Of a DNA stretch of 64,000 nt, positions 12,243-26,528 are shown piece after piece. Position 1 is the first letter of the stretch, and each line of letters opens with the position of its first letter. This DNA is from Auanema rhodensis (lineage: Eukaryota; Nematoda; Chromadorea; Rhabditida; Rhabditidae): assembly GCA_964057225.1 (NCBI GenBank), contig OZ059896.1, positions 17,744,501 to 17,808,500 of the forward strand. The letters are read 5' to 3'. The notes under the pieces were generated by a model. That model saw nothing but the letters and a program-made list of their open reading frames with translations. It did not search any database and was not told the origin of the DNA. The position numbers and the translations under genes are program-made.

Positions 12243-15200
12243 ATGATAGATGTCGATCAAATTTCCTCATATGATTATAATCGTTTAATTATATATGTTA
12301 ATGGCAAACGATATGAGGATATTACTGTGGATCCTAAAACTACATTAGCTGTCTACCTACGCGATCACTGTATGTTTCAAATATTTGATAAGTTTTTTAA
12401 AAAAAAAATTTCTTGCCAAAATCTAAGGTAATTATCAATTATAATATAATAGTTCAAAATGATTATCAAATTTTTATGAGCAATTTGTTCTGAAGTATTG
12501 ATAAAGCTAATACTTGATACGTATGACAAGTTAAGCTTCTACGAAAGCTTCATTATCAGTTTAACCTTTTTTGTCTTCAGTAAGATTAACTGGTACTAAA
12601 ATTGGATGTAATGAAGGAGGTTGCGGAGCTTGTACCGTAATGGTCAGTGAGATCGAGCCACTTTCTGGCAAATTGAGGTAAAAATGGAGAACAATTAGAA
12701 CATTTAACAGTTCTTTCGATTTAGACATTATTCAGTTAATGCTTGTTTGATGCCAATCTGTACGGCTTTTGGAAAAGCTATCACCACGATTGAAGGACTA
12801 GGATCTGTTGTCAGCAAGAAGCTGCATCCCCTTCAAGAACGAATGGCAAAGTAAGAATTAGATAAAGCTTGCAGCAGCAAATTTTCATTATTAAGAGCTC
12901 ATGGATCTCAGTGCGGATTCTGTACTCCAGGGTTCATAATGGCTATGTATGCCCTGTTACGCACCAATCCAAAACCATCAGAAGAGGATGTTCTTGAAGC
13001 TCTTCAAGGTATTCATATTCATAATGCGTCATTTAAAATTCAAATTATTTAGGAAATCTCTGTAGATGTACTGGATATCGCCCTATTCTTGAATCATTCT
13101 ACAGCTTTACCGTATCTGATACAAATGATCTAAAGGTACGTTACCGTAATCTAATATTATCATAATGATTTCGTTCACTTAGATCACTGAAACTGGCTGT
13201 GGAATGGGAGAAAATTGTTGCAAAAATAAGAAAAAAGTTGGTTTTGTTTTTTTTCATTTTCTTAATTAATTTATATTTGTTTTCAGAATATTGAAAATCC
13301 TTCTGAAAAAAGCGAAGGAAAGAATGGCAAACTCGTAATTGGATCTGGAGGAAAAAATGGTAAAATAATTCCAGATTCATGTTCTAAAACAGGTATTGAT
13401 CAGGTAAGTTATAATGAGCAAGATATTCCTTTTTGGGGTTTCAGCCTAACATTGAAGACAACAATCTTTCATTATCTCATAAACATTCTCTGCAGATAAT
13501 GAAATTGGCTAATCTGAGCAAGTGTGCAAGTTACGATCCGACACAAGAACTCATCTTTCCACCAGAGTTAAAGGTTTATTTTACAGACATTTAATCTTAA
13601 TTATGCTATTTTTATAAATTTAATTATATATAGGTCGGAGATTTTCATGTAAAATCGTTTGCATATACACATCATGAAACTATTTGGTATCAACCTACAT
13701 GCTATAAAAGCCTTTTAACATTGAAACGATTACATCCTTATGCTCGTATTATTTCCGGAAATTCAGAATTAGCTATTGAACTGAAATTTCGTTTTATTGA
13801 TTTGAAGATGGTTATTAACCCACGTCAGGTAAATTTATACATATAATTAAGAGTATATTTGATTATATCTATAGGTTGATGTATTGCATGAAGTTAAAAT
13901 TGATGAAACAAAAGGAATATATATGGGAACTGGTTTAAGCTTAACAGAAATGGATAAAATATTATATGATTATACACATTTACATCCAGGTTAATATATT
14001 TTTGTTTGTTTTTATAATTAACTTAGATTTCTTAGATAGTAAAACGGGAGTTTTTAAAGCTGTACATGAGATGATGCATTGGTTCGCTGGAAAACATGTT
14101 CGAAACGTTGCTGTAAGTTATAACATTTGACTCCGTGCTTGTGTGTGCGAGCTTGAAGTAAAACACACATTACAGAGTATTGCTGGTAATATAGCAACTG
14201 CCTCTCCTATATCAGATTTGAATCCCGTTTGGATGGCTGCCAATGCTAAGGTTTGTTCATAAATAAATTTTCATTTTACTTTGTATTTCAATTAATTCTT
14301 TATTGTTTTAGATTGTTTTGGAGAGTGAAGAACGTGGGGAACGTGTATTAGCGATCGACGATAAGTTCTTCCTTGGCTACCGTAAGACTGTGATTGCTAC
14401 CGATGAGATAGTTAAAGCTATCTGGGTACCGTATACAACAGATGTATGTGATGATTATTGATATCGACATGTTCAATTGTATTTTCGATTTTTACAGAAT
14501 CAGTTCTTTTCCGCATATAAACAAGCACAACGGCGTGAAGATGATATTGCTATTGTCACAGGAGCATTCTGTGTAACACTTCATCCGGAAACTGATGTTA
14601 TAGAAGATATTCGTATGTCATTTGGCGGAATGGCTCCAACTACTGTACTAGCACTGAAAACAATGGCCTTGTTAAAGGGAAAGTATGATATTCAATGGTT
14701 TTGAAGATATTTACACAGATCATATGGTGTTTCAGAAAATGGAGTGAAGTATTGGAAATCGGAATTAACTCATTGGCTGAAGAATTCAAACTTCCTCCTG
14801 GAGTACCAGGAGGAATGTCTCGCTATCGTACAGCTTTAACTCTTTCTTTCTTCTTGAAATTCCATAATGAAGTTATTGCTAAGCAAAATGGAACATTTGT
14901 CAAACAGAAAGTCGTTTCTAAGTTGCAAGCTACACAAGTTTTCCAAGTAAAACCAGCATGTTACATGTTCCATTTCAAAACTGAATTTTACAGGAAATTG
15001 GAGACTCGCAACCTGCTCATGATCCTGTTGGACGTCCTTTACCCCATGCTTCTGGAGAGCGTCACGTAACTGGCGAAGCTAAATACTGTGATGATTTGCT
15101 TATACCAGGTAATGCATGACATCGTTTCTTACATTGAAAACGTAAATCAGAATGTCTTCATATGGCTTTCGTATTGTCTCCGATAGCTAGTGGAACTCTT

Positions 15201-18200
15201 GATGGCGTTGACTACAGTGAAGCTCTACAGCTGGACGGAGTTGTCGGCTACATCGATGCCAGCGACGTCAGACCCGGTGCTCGTATGGGTCATGTTCATG
15301 ATACTCCCGTCTTTGTTGAATCAGAGGTATAAAATGGCATCATATATTCTGATATAATATCTACTAACTTAGATTACTTATCATGGTCAACCCATAGCTG
15401 CTATTCTCGCAAAAGATCATGAAACTGCTCGACGAGCAGCCAACAAAGTAAAAGTACAGCATACTCGTAGTAAAGCTGTTGTCTCAATTGAGGTGAGATA
15501 ATTTCAATGAATTAAAGATTATCAAAATATATAATATAGTAATAGATAATATAAATTAATTCTTTAGGATGCTATCAAGGAGAAATCAATGATTACTGAG
15601 CCATTTACTATTCATTCATCACTTTTGGAAGGAGAAACAGTAAAGAAATTCGATTGGTCGCAGTATAATCGAACAGTTGAAGGCGAAATCAAGATGGGTG
15701 GACAGGTATGAGGAGATGAATTTTTACTGGAATTAAGAGATTTTCATGATTTTCCCTTACTCTTTAGGAACACTTCTATTTGGAAACAGCTCAATGTGTT
15801 GTTATTCCGCATGAAGATGAAGAACTTGAGATAATCGCAAGTACTCAAGGTGTAAACGAGTGTCAGGTACTGTCCAATTAGTAGTTTTTATTGTTCATTT
15901 CGTTCTTACTTCCTATACTTTCTATGAAAACTGTTATTTTACAGTAAGTTTCAATATGTGATGTTCATATATTAACTTATACATAACTATATGTATATAT
16001 ACTTTTATAATTATAGATGGAAGTTGCGAATATTCTTGGAATTCCCGCACACAAAATCGTCGCAAGAGTTCGACGTATTGGTGGAGGATTTGGAGGCAAA
16101 GAGAGCACAACACCAATTCTTACTGTTCCAGCAGCATTAGCAGCTCAAAAGTAAGTTCTTGAGAAATTCAAGATAAGAAAAAAATTGAAAAAAATTGATA
16201 CTAAATATCTTTATTTATAAAAAAATTAAAAGAATTATAATTGAGATTTAGGTTCCGTCAAGCAGTTCGTATAAAATTGGAACGTTTTGATGATATGGCT
16301 ATAACTGGCAATCGTCATCCATTTAGATTTAACTATAAAGTATATATACTGATAATAGGAAAAATATATAATTTATAATTATAGGTTGCATTAGATGAAA
16401 ATGATAAATTAGTTAATTATGATGTAGATGCTTATAGCAATTGTGGACATACATCTGATTTATCAGTTGGTGTCATGCGTGAGTTTAAAACATTTTTATT
16501 TTGAAAAATTATAATATAATACTTGAGGGAATAAAGTTTAAAAAAAATCTAAAATTGAAGTTTGAAACTTACACTTTATGTTGTTTTTTTTTGAAGATTT
16601 TCTTTAAAAATCAAAATAATTATATATTATGCAAAAAAAAACAAAATTATTAATATAACTTATAATATTTGTAGATAGATGCCTAGTACATATTGATAAT
16701 TGTTATAAATTTGAAAATGCTGATATATACGGACATTGTATGAAAACGAATATCTCTTCAAATACAGCTTTCAGGTAAATATTTTGAGAAAAAAAATAAA
16801 ACAAATATTTCTTTATTTTTCTTGTAATTCCATTGAATTATGATTTTTTCATCTGAATGTTATTGCAGAGGCTTCGGTGGCCCTCAGGGTATGTTTTGTG
16901 CTGAAACTCTAATGCAACACCTTGCTGAGAAATATGATATAGATCATGTTGAGGTAAGTCACGTATTGAATGAGAAAAATAATTCTAATAAACATTTAAT
17001 TAAAGTTAAGAGAAAAGAATTTCTATGAAGAAGGACAGAAAACTCCATTTGGTATGACATTGACACAATGCAATGTGAAACGTACATGGTACGAATGTAA
17101 AGAATCTTCTAAATATGTTGAACGAAGAGAAGAAATTGAAAATTATAATAGGTTTCATATCAAATTTGGTGTTACGTTATTGCTTTCTTGTTTAGAACTA
17201 GCAAGTTTACGAAGAAGGGTATCTTCCTCATGCCTACTCGATTTGGTATCGGATTTGGAATTAAGCAATTGAATCAGGTACAACTTTAAACTTTTAAGAA
17301 CAATTTATACTTTCTATATGAAACATACACAGATCGTCTTATATTCGTTTTCAGGCTTCGGCTCTTGTTATGATTTATACCGATGGCTCAGTATTAGTAA
17401 ATCATGGTGGAATGGAAATGGGACAAGGTTTACATACAAAAATTCTTCAGGTTAATCTTTGAATTTACTTTAATAATGATCATAAGTTAATTCTTATCGT
17501 GTGATTTTATATATATTTTTTGAACAAATAATACTTTAATTGATATAAATTATGAAATTTATAATGAGAATTTAGTATTATGATATGTGAATTTCAGATT
17601 GCTGCTCGGTGTCTGGATATTCCATATGAAAAAGTTCATATCCAAGAAAGTACTACAGATAAGGTTCCTAATGCTTCAGCTACAGCTGCATCTGTCGGAT
17701 CCGATTTGAATGGATTAGCTGTTCAGGTGCTTATTTTTTTTAAAACAAACGAAAACATATAGGAAAAAGATAGAATACAAAATTAAAAGAAAATATTAAA
17801 AACATCTTAAAATTCTTGGTTTACCTAACAACAATCACAGAACTTTTATAAGTTCTTTGTTTGTAGGATGCTTGCTACAAACTTAATGAAAACCTAGCCC
17901 CAGTCAAAAAACAGTTCCCTGATTGGACTTGGGAGCAATGGATACACTATGCATATATGGAACGAGTTCCATTATCTGCTGTAGGATTTGGAAAGTATGT
18001 GATAATAGTACTGACCATTTAACATCGAAAACACATCTTTCAGACTCCGATATGAAGCAGTTGATTTCCGTACCGGAAAAGGAGCTCAGCTATTCGATTA
18101 TTGCGTGTATGGTACAGCATGTTGTGAAGTTGAAGTTGATTGTTTAACTGGTGATCATAAGGTAATATCTATTAATTATTTATAATTATTAATTTATAAA

Positions 18201-19019
18201 TATATAGTTAATCCGAACTGATATTGTAATGGATGTTGGTGATTCTTTGAATCCAGCTATTGACATTGGTCAGATTGAAGGTGCCTTTGTTCAAGTATGT
18301 TTCACTTAATCATTGAATATATTCTATCTAATAAAATGAAAATAATGTGTTGAAAAACTTATTTTAGGGTTACGGATTATTCACTATGGAAGAGTTACGG
18401 GTACGACCTGATGGTACGCGCCTAACTCGCGGTCCAGGAAATTACAAGATTCCATCAGCGGATGATGCTCCTAAGCACTTTAACGTGAGCTTGCTCAAGG
18501 GTAGCAGTAACAAGAAAGCTATATTCTCTTCCAAAGTAAATATTATCTTCATACTTTCTTTAAAAGCAAATTCAATAATAAAAATTTTAATCCTAAATAT
18601 CTCTTAATTTCAGGCCATTGGTGAGCCTCCTCTATTCTTGGGTGCTTGTACATATTTTGCCATCCGTGAAGCCGTCAAATCATATCGAGCTGATCAAGGC
18701 CTCACCGGCTATTTCCGCTTTGATTCGCCGGCAACCCCGGAAAATATTCGAATGTCGTGTGAGGATGAATATTTAAAAAAGGTTGGTCTTATTGATATTA
18801 AACATTTTTAAATTATAGATGAATATCAGACTCTTATTATGTCATATGAATAAATATATAAGAGAGATAAAAATATCTTTCTTTTTTTTTTATTTTAATT
18901 TATACATATATATAGTTTGATCGACATTTATAAATTATTCTAAGAATTAATTAAGAATTTTTTAGATACCATCATTACCCGAACCTGGTTCATACACTTC
19001 ATGGACGGTTCAATTGTAA
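12243..19019 (+). CDS. xdh-1: Xanthine dehydrogenase/oxidase
   Basis: Thirty-five exons join in phase into 1,386 residues (family usually about 1,330-1,350). Domains in order: plant-type 2Fe-2S ([14 protein letters not shown]), second 2Fe-2S ([11 protein letters not shown] and [12 protein letters not shown]), FAD domain (exons 9-15, including [20 protein letters not shown] and FFLGYRKT), then the large molybdenum-cofactor domain ([66 protein letters not shown]). The Glu of GGKE and the Arg of GNRHP, which separate xanthine dehydrogenase from aldehyde oxidase, are both present. It oxidises hypoxanthine to xanthine and xanthine to urate using NAD+ or O2. The linker between the Fe-S and FAD domains is unusually long and starts with a Cys-rich patch (exons 6-8). 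The first exon is 12243-12369 and the last 18966-19019. Confidence 0.96.
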
Positions 19020-20045
19020 ATTAAACAAAAAATTGCCATATAATTTGATTTTATACATATAATTATAATAAATTCTTCTATAAATACTTTTATTATATAA
19101 TTTTCAAGCTCATGTATACTACTTATCTATAGTTCCTTTTCAATTTTTAATAAAACTGAGGAACTGAAAGAAATTATATATATATGTGTGTGTATATGTA
19201 GGTATAGATATATATATATTGTATATTAAACGTATAGTTAACTAAATTATATATAACAATGAATGTACTTGAACGATTTCCCTTTTTTTTTTGAATATTT
19301 GAGCAACTGATTGTCGTTTACTCAAACAGTCCACTAACTTTTTTTTACAACTTGTAGCATGCTATATATTAATATTTTCTCGTGTGAGTTATGTGATCAG
19401 AAAATCAAATGATGATTCATTCTGATTACTTACTTCAATATAAAATCACATAATTATCTTAACCATATCATATAAATTATATTTTTGTTCTCAGGCTTAT
19501 CCCCACACTCACCTCTTTCGGATACATGAAAATTACCGAATTTGTCATGGGATGAATGCATGATTTTTGGCTGAGAAATGAGAATGTGAATAGACTGTCT
19601 CATATTCCATGCTTTTCTTGTCTAATGTTTGCTTTCACATTACTTTTTGTATTCCATCTCTGTTCATTTTCTACTGTCTATCTCCTCCATCTACTTCTTT
19701 CTCTCTCTATTTTTTTCTTTTTTTTTCTTTGTATCTCTTTACATAACCACAAATGCTTAATTTCATTTCTACATTCGTATGATTCTCTTGTTACTTCAAC
19801 CTTTCTTCTGAATTTTTCTAAGTTAATCCATTCTTTTCTTATAAATTATATATAATATAGTATAATATTGGTTCAAAACTTTTCCTTTTGTAGTATTAAA
19901 TATATTTATTATTATTAATATTATATAAAACCAAACAAAGAATAAAATAAGAACAAAAAAGATATAAAACTATTTTTATATTTCGTACAATATACAATTT
20001 CTAATTATATTTATTATAATTAAATAATTATTTTAGATATTATCT
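19020..20045. other. Intergenic, no gene supported
   Basis: About 1 kb of A+T-rich sequence with short TA/TG runs near 19180-19220. An open stretch at 19556-19855 is T-rich, low-complexity and has no splice-compatible partner, so it is not called. Confidence 0.55.
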
Positions 20046-21570
20046 ATGACTAATATTTTATTTTTCATCCGATATTTTATATCATTTTTCTGTTTATTGA
20101 GTAATACTATTGTCTGTTTGGCTATTATCAAGAATCCTGTTCTTAAAGCCAGTCCAACATTTCGAATTCTTTTGGTCATTTTTATGTCAAATATTCTTGA
20201 TTTATTAAAACAAATTATTTATAATTATCCTTCTGATATACTTGGTTATAATTTTATAAGTAAGTTTATTTTAAAAAAATACTTTTAAACTAAAAATCAT
20301 TTAAAATCTTTAAATGAAATCAAAATACAATAGCTGTTTTGTTTTCTGCAAAAGTAAAACATACTTGATGTATATCTAGCAGATTTATGATATCAATTAT
20401 TCGGGAAAATAAAACTTGTATGTTTCAGAACTACCATATAATCTGTTTTTTATTTTAACTGGTACTACAACATGGTATATTGAATTGTTTCTACTAGTTG
20501 TTGTAGCTATATCCCATCATATAGCATTGTACCATGCAGTATTCTATCATAAGGTGAAACATGAAGAAAAAGAAATATTTTTATGAATAATGAAACTTTA
20601 TTTGAAATACTTGGAAAATCATATATATAGAAAAGAAAAGGTTAACAAGTAAAAGTTTTTTTTTTTTCATTTTTCTCGTTCAAATATCTAAATATAACTT
20701 TCATTAAACATATTCAGAATATATATGCTCAGAGTGTACTTCTTTTTAGAATTCAAATATAATTTTTTTAAATTTCATATACTTTCAGATCAAATTAAGT
20801 AAATTAAATTTATCGTTATTCATTATTATTATGATAGCTTTTATAATAGCAGCATATCCATATATTATACCTAAATATGGTTATTCTCCAAATTATAATG
20901 CATCAACATGGATTATAGATGATAATTCTCTAATACCATTACTTAATAAATATTTTAATTATTCAATGCAGGTTAATTTAAAAAATAAAAAAAAGTTTAA
21001 AAAACATAATAATATTTTTTTTATTTAGATTATTGTATTATTTACATTAATTATTACTGATACAACTATTTTTTATAAGTTTTGTCATCGAAAAGTTGAT
21101 TTGAATTCTAGCTCTAATTCAGCAATGTCTACTCCGGTGGCATTCTTAACAACTAATAAATCTAAAACAGTTAGTTTAAATATTGAAATATAAATAATTA
21201 AAAATATAATTTATAATATATTTATAAACAGAATATTATATTTAAATGACATTTAAGATAAAAGGTAGATACGATATGTTTTCAGACAATATCAAGACTA
21301 GGAACTGGTTCACATTTTCGTTTAGCTGCAAACTTCGTAATACTTAGTAGTTGTTTAATTATTCAATCAACAATTCATAATTTAGTTACAATCACAAAGT
21401 AATAAAAGACATTTTTTTAAAATTTTTATTCTTTTTATTTCAGTTGGAAATCTATATATGCTGATATATTATTAACTATAACACCAATATTTAGATATTC
21501 AAAATGTTGGATATACTGTATATCTGGTAGTTATCTACGTAAAGCTATTCGAAATTTATTTACAAATTAG
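20046..21570 (+). CDS. Nematode seven-transmembrane receptor, serpentine chemoreceptor-like
   Basis: Six exons (20046-20259, 20429-20553, 20789-20971, 21029-21169, 21286-21398, 21444-21570) give 300 residues, typical for nematode chemoreceptors. Seven hydrophobic segments are visible: an N-terminal helix containing LLSNTIVCLAII, a second with FRILLVIFMSNILDLL, a third ending before an ISHHIALYH loop, LFIIIMIAFIIAAYP, IIVLFTLIITDTTIFY, AANFVILSSCLIIQS, and a last one with DILLTITPIFRYSK. A Ser/Thr-rich third intracellular loop precedes TM6. There is no DRY motif, as expected for the srx/srsx-type families. It probably acts in a sensory neuron; ligand and exact family are unknown. Its stop is 138 bp from the end of the convergent transporter gene. 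Confidence 0.75.
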
Positions 21571-21708
21571 TTTTTTTCTTAAAACTTTTCATTCATAAAT
21601 TATTAAACATATTAAACTTTTTTTAAACTTTTTTTTATTGTTATTACATTGTTAAAATAGAAAATTTTTTATAAATAAAATAATTTTTTATATATTATAA
21701 TAAACAAT

Positions 21709-24700
21709 TCATTTAATATCTTGTAAAACAATTGATAATTCTGTCCATTTAGATGGGGTTGTTTTTCCAAATAAACAATATAAAAGAATTGCAGAAAGTA
21801 GTTGACATGCTATTCCTGCATATAGAATAGCCCACTGAAAATTCAGAAGATTACATTTTTTCCACTTGTTTCGTGATTTTTTGTCATTTCTCTCAGAAAG
21901 TCGCGTAAATTTCTAACTTTCTTACTTTTTTTTTTGAAAAAAAAAAAAGAACAGACACATGATGAATGTGAGATACCTGTGAAGCTGAATTATCAGGAAC
22001 AACAAGATTAACAATGATAGGAGCACAGAATATGCAGATAGAAACTATAAATGTATTTCCATTTGCAAGAAAATGAGCATGTTGTCGTGAAATCTAAAAT
22101 ATAAAAAATAAATTTATTTTAAAAATAAGAGAAAGATTACCAATTGAATCTGTTTCATAATGACAACGACAGCGAGACCATTAATAGAATTGAATACAAT
22201 ATATACAATTAATCCAATAATTGCTATATCCGTCTAATTAAAACATATAGTTTGTATTATTTTTTTATTATTAAACTTACAAATATTAAAACTAATAAAC
22301 AACCTGCTGAGATTATTTCAACAATTGCAAATAGCAACATCATACGTGTACGTTGGCATAGCCCCAAGAAATTATCCAACATTTTCCCGTAGAAAAATTT
22401 TAAAATCAACGATATAAGATGAGGTAATGCTCCAGCATATCCTGTACTTCTTATATCATACTTTAAAACCTGAAAAAAGCTTTAGTTATTTGATATTATA
22501 TATTTTATAATTATATATTTATATAACCTTCATAATGACATTCCTTTTAAATTTGTTAAAAGATGTAATGTTTCATCTCTATTATGCACACCTGTACGTA
22601 TTAAAGCATTTAAGAAGGAATTTTAGAGAAGAAAACACAATTGAAAAGGTTATAATGAATAAATCAAAACTTATTCTATTAATTAAACTTTCTTTTTTCT
22701 TTTAAACTATTTAAAACATGATATTTCATTCAAAAATGATAATGATAGAAGAGGGATAGAGAAATGGAAAGTTTAGAAAGATTTTAAACTATTTTTTAGA
22801 TGAAACAAGCATATTACCATGTTTATATATGTTGGTCCATATTGCAAGAATATATACATTCCACTAAAAAATGAAAAATACATATACCATGCTATCCATA
22901 CCTGAAAACCAAAAAAACTTTTATCTTCAATGTTTCTTTAAAAAATAAAATTAATGAGAAAAATCATTTCGAAACCTGAATATCAGTGAATAATTTGAAA
23001 AATGGTATATCAGATGTATTACTGATCTTCTGTACTTCTGATTTTCCTTTTCCAATGACAATTTTCTCATCCTCACTAATAAATCTGAGAATATGTATAT
23101 AGATTGTAATATTTTAATAAAAAAATTGATATATTAACCTATTTTTCTTATAATTATCATTATATAAATAATAAAATATTCCCAAAAATAAAATGGTTAC
23201 ACCGCTTAAGAAGTAATATGTGTATTCCCAATGAAAGTTAGAACACATTTCTCCAGCAGTTACCATTGCAATAATAGGTGAAATCTTAATTTTTATATAT
23301 TATATGTATAATTAATATAATTATAAAATACTTGATATATAGAAGATAATATAGCAATTGCAAATCCAACTTCATTCTTTGGTGCCCATTCCATTGAAAC
23401 ATTATTTACTGCCCATAAGATAATTGCCCCCGGCATTCCCTATATTTCAAAATTTCAAAAAAAAAAACGATACAGATCATATTAATTAGGTTGATGTATA
23501 TATAATCACCTGAATCATTCGAATAATAAAAGATGGAACAAATCCTTGTCTATCACTCCAAGGATATAAAAGAGATGAGAAACATCCGGCCAATACATAG
23601 ATTGAGATAACTTTTCTTAAAAGTATACGTATATTTCTTTAATTCTTTCATATAATACTAAGATTATTAATAATAATAATAAATACTGATTTATGATTTT
23701 TTTTGAGATTTAAAGACGATTTATAAACTTTATAAAACTTGATGTAAAGATAAAAACTTTTAAAGATTTTTATATTTATAATATAGTTTAGATATATTAT
23801 ATAATATAGTTATATTAGTTTGAAATGATTATATAAGATTGATCATTTGCTTTTTGCTTATTTTGAATAGTTTTATTATGAAAAAACCTTCATTTATGCT
23901 TGATATTCCCAAGTTAAGTAACTCAAATGATATACAAACTTCCAAGTATAGATATAGAATAATAAAAAATTATATTAAGATATAACTATATACATATAGT
24001 AATGTATGTTAACTAGTTGTTTAATATCTATCTGATCTTTTAATTATGATTTCATTAAAGATTTTATAATTTTACTTAATTAATAGTGAAACATTCTCGC
24101 CCTCTATCGTTTGTCATCGTATTCAAAGATGAGAAAGATTGCCACAGACCATAACAGGAATTGAATTGAATTTAGATATCAACTGAAGTAAAATCAAAGA
24201 AGAATCGTAATACGTACGACATCATACGTTGATACTTTGAACTATTTCAATCATGAGAAACAGTTGTAGTACATGAATGAACCCAAATGCGAACAAAATG
24301 TTAAAAAAATATATTTTTCTTCGTTAAAAATGTTTTAAAAGTTTTCAAACTTTGGTTCATTTTTAAGATTAAAAGATCAAAACAAAGAAGAGATATATAG
24401 ATAATACTCTTGTAATACAAGTCAGAAAGATTGTCCATTTGCAGAGCATATCTTTCATAAATTTTTCTTGGAAAATGAAATTTTTTGCTCAAAAAAAGGC
24501 CAAAAACTATTTCATTTTAATTCTCTGACGTACGCACATATATACTTTGATATTTGTTCAAAATATTTTTAATCATAATACCTTGTTCCTAATGAATTTA
24601 AGAAGGACAATGGTATTAAGCCTAAAACAAGTCCAATGGAAACGGATGAGAATGACCATCCACGAAGGTTTGGGTCAGCCAAGTAATGTTCTATAAAAAC

Positions 24701-24936
24701 CAATGTTTTTCGAAGAAAATGCTTTAAAGTTTTATTCAAGTTCTAAACCAAAAGGCTTATAGGTCTACAAACCTGTATCATTTATATTATATTGACATAA
24801 TATGGTAGAATGAAATGATAATCTTAAAGCAAATACCAATGATATGGTCCATGTACTTAAAACTAAAATTAAATTAAAATATAATTATAATAAAATAAAA
24901 TAAAAACTTACAGTATATAATATAACGAAAATTCAT
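21709..24936 (-). CDS. MFS transporter, SLC17 (phosphate/anion or vesicular glutamate transporter)-like
   Basis: Twelve exons on the minus strand give 433 residues, from ATG at 24934-24936 to TGA at 21709-21711. The first coding exon is only 25 bp. The N-terminus has the SLC17-like RY...ALR pattern of TM1 with FALRLSFHSTILC. The middle shows the family's WAP region (SMEWAPKNEVGFAIA) followed by EMCSNFHWEYTYYFLSG. About twelve hydrophobic helices are recognisable, with a charged central loop (DEKIVIGKGKSEV). SLC17 members move organic or inorganic anions with Na+ or H+; the substrate here cannot be read from sequence. One intron is much larger than the rest (23626-24581, 956 bp), and I see no gene inside it. 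Confidence 0.82.
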
Positions 24937-26158
24937 CGTTTATATTTACTAATTAATTATAAAAATAATTATTATTTTAAAATTAAAATTTGATAAAGCA
25001 TAAAGTTTATAATACTTTTGAACCAATTTTGCAGAAAAGTAATATAAATCTTCTGAAATAAATTGATATGATGAAATAATAAGATATGAAATATAAAAAT
25101 TATTACACTAAAATATAAAAAGAAAATGATAATGATGTTCAAAGAAAATGTTTTGGAAATGTCAATGTTTTATCTGACACTTTAAATGGATATAACTAGA
25201 TAAATTCAATAATTCTTTAATTATAAATATTATGTTTTATAAAAATAATAAAGTTTCAAGTACTTTAAACCATAATAAACTTTAATTTTCAAATTAATAG
25301 TCTTAGATTAGATATCATTGACTATGTGTTGTTTTCAAAATGATATTTTACAAGAAGGAACTGAATAATTTGATGATTAAGATTCAAGATATTCCATTTA
25401 GGATTGAAAACACCAAATGTTTGAGAAAGTTTGAAATAAAAAAAAGTTTTTGACACTGTCAGAGAGAATGAAAGAGAGAGAAACACATGAAGCCATCATC
25501 AAATGCGCACAAAAAAAATTTTTTTGTTTCAGAAAAATCAGAAAAGACGAAATTGAATCGATTTTAATGTTTTTATTTTATTTGTTTTGTTAATTTTTTT
25601 GTAAAAAAAGAAAAGAAAATTAAAAGGTTTATATATTACATATAGATATATAAGATATAATGAATTATTATTCATTATTCAATTATAATTTTCTTCGTTT
25701 TTTCCCTTCAAATAAATATTTGTAAAACTTTGTTTTCAAAATATAGATTAATGTTCCGCACTGATGTTCCGAATTATTTTCTTTTTCTGCTTTTCCCCCT
25801 CTATCTTTCTTTCAATCTTTGCCACACATAAGGAAAATCTATTGTGATGTTAACGATGACTCATACGGGATATAGCACAAATGTTTTTTTAAATGTCTGG
25901 TTGCTAAGTTACAACACAATAAATCGATTCATTTATTCTGGAATGATTAAACAATAAAAAAAAACTGAACAAATCTTTTATTATCTGAAAAGTAAATACA
26001 AATAATATTTAAAGAGTCTTAAACGAAAAGTTCGCTTAAAACTGACCAATTGACCGGCTCCCGGCTGTTTTAACCGTCGTCAGTCATCTTCATATACACA
26101 TACACCCCTGAAGTTTTTGAAAATCTATTCGAATTTCTTCATTTTCATTCAAAATATA
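24937..26158. other. Intergenic, between transporter and defensin
   Basis: About 1.2 kb, strongly A+T-rich, with T and A homopolymers. The 5' flanks of two divergent genes share it. An AGATAA (minus strand) lies near 25980, and a G+C-richer patch sits at 26040-26110 just before the defensin start. I cannot assign promoter elements beyond that. Confidence 0.5.
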
Positions 26159-26528
26159 ATGAATAAAACAACTCTTCTGGCAATTACTTTCATTATTCAA
26201 TTGATGGTATTAGCTGATTCATCGTCATTAGCATCAATCACATGTCGGAGCATGCTTACATCTCCAGAAGCTGCTCAAAAAGCTTGTTCTGATTATTGCA
26301 TTGAAAAGGTATTAGCAACATACTATTTTCCTTTGTTTTATCAGATTATATCAATCTTTATTCTCAAAATAACATCTGATTCAATTGTTTTGACGATTTT
26401 CATTGCAGCATTGCTTGACCGGAGACTGCTCAATGATGGAGGAGAAGCCTACTTGTTCGTGTAGTAAATGCTCCGCAGCTGCTGAGACCTTGGAACAAGC
26501 GACTCATGAAATCCCTTTGTGGGCATAA
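26159..26528 (+). CDS. ABF/ASABF-type cysteine-stabilised alpha-beta antimicrobial peptide precursor
   Basis: Two exons (26159-26308 and 26409-26528) encode 89 residues. A signal peptide (MNKTTLLAITFIIQLMVLA) is followed by a mature part with eight cysteines: ITC, then KACSDYC (C-x3-C), KHC, TGDC, and TCSCSKC (C-x-C-x2-C). This spacing is that of nematode ABF/ASABF defensins, which carry the CS-alpha-beta fold plus a fourth disulphide. The family permeabilises bacterial membranes and is secreted in the pharynx or body cavity. A short acidic C-terminal tail (ETLEQATHEIPLWA) follows the last Cys. The net charge of the Cys core looks low for an antibacterial peptide, so its activity is uncertain. 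An in-frame ATG upstream at 26117 is possible but would put extra residues before the signal peptide. Confidence 0.82.

Noticed and set aside
19556-19855. 99-codon plus-strand frame, hydrophobic, between XDH and the receptor
   Set aside because: T-rich low-complexity sequence gives an artificial run of Leu/Phe/Ser; no compatible splicing with the receptor gene.
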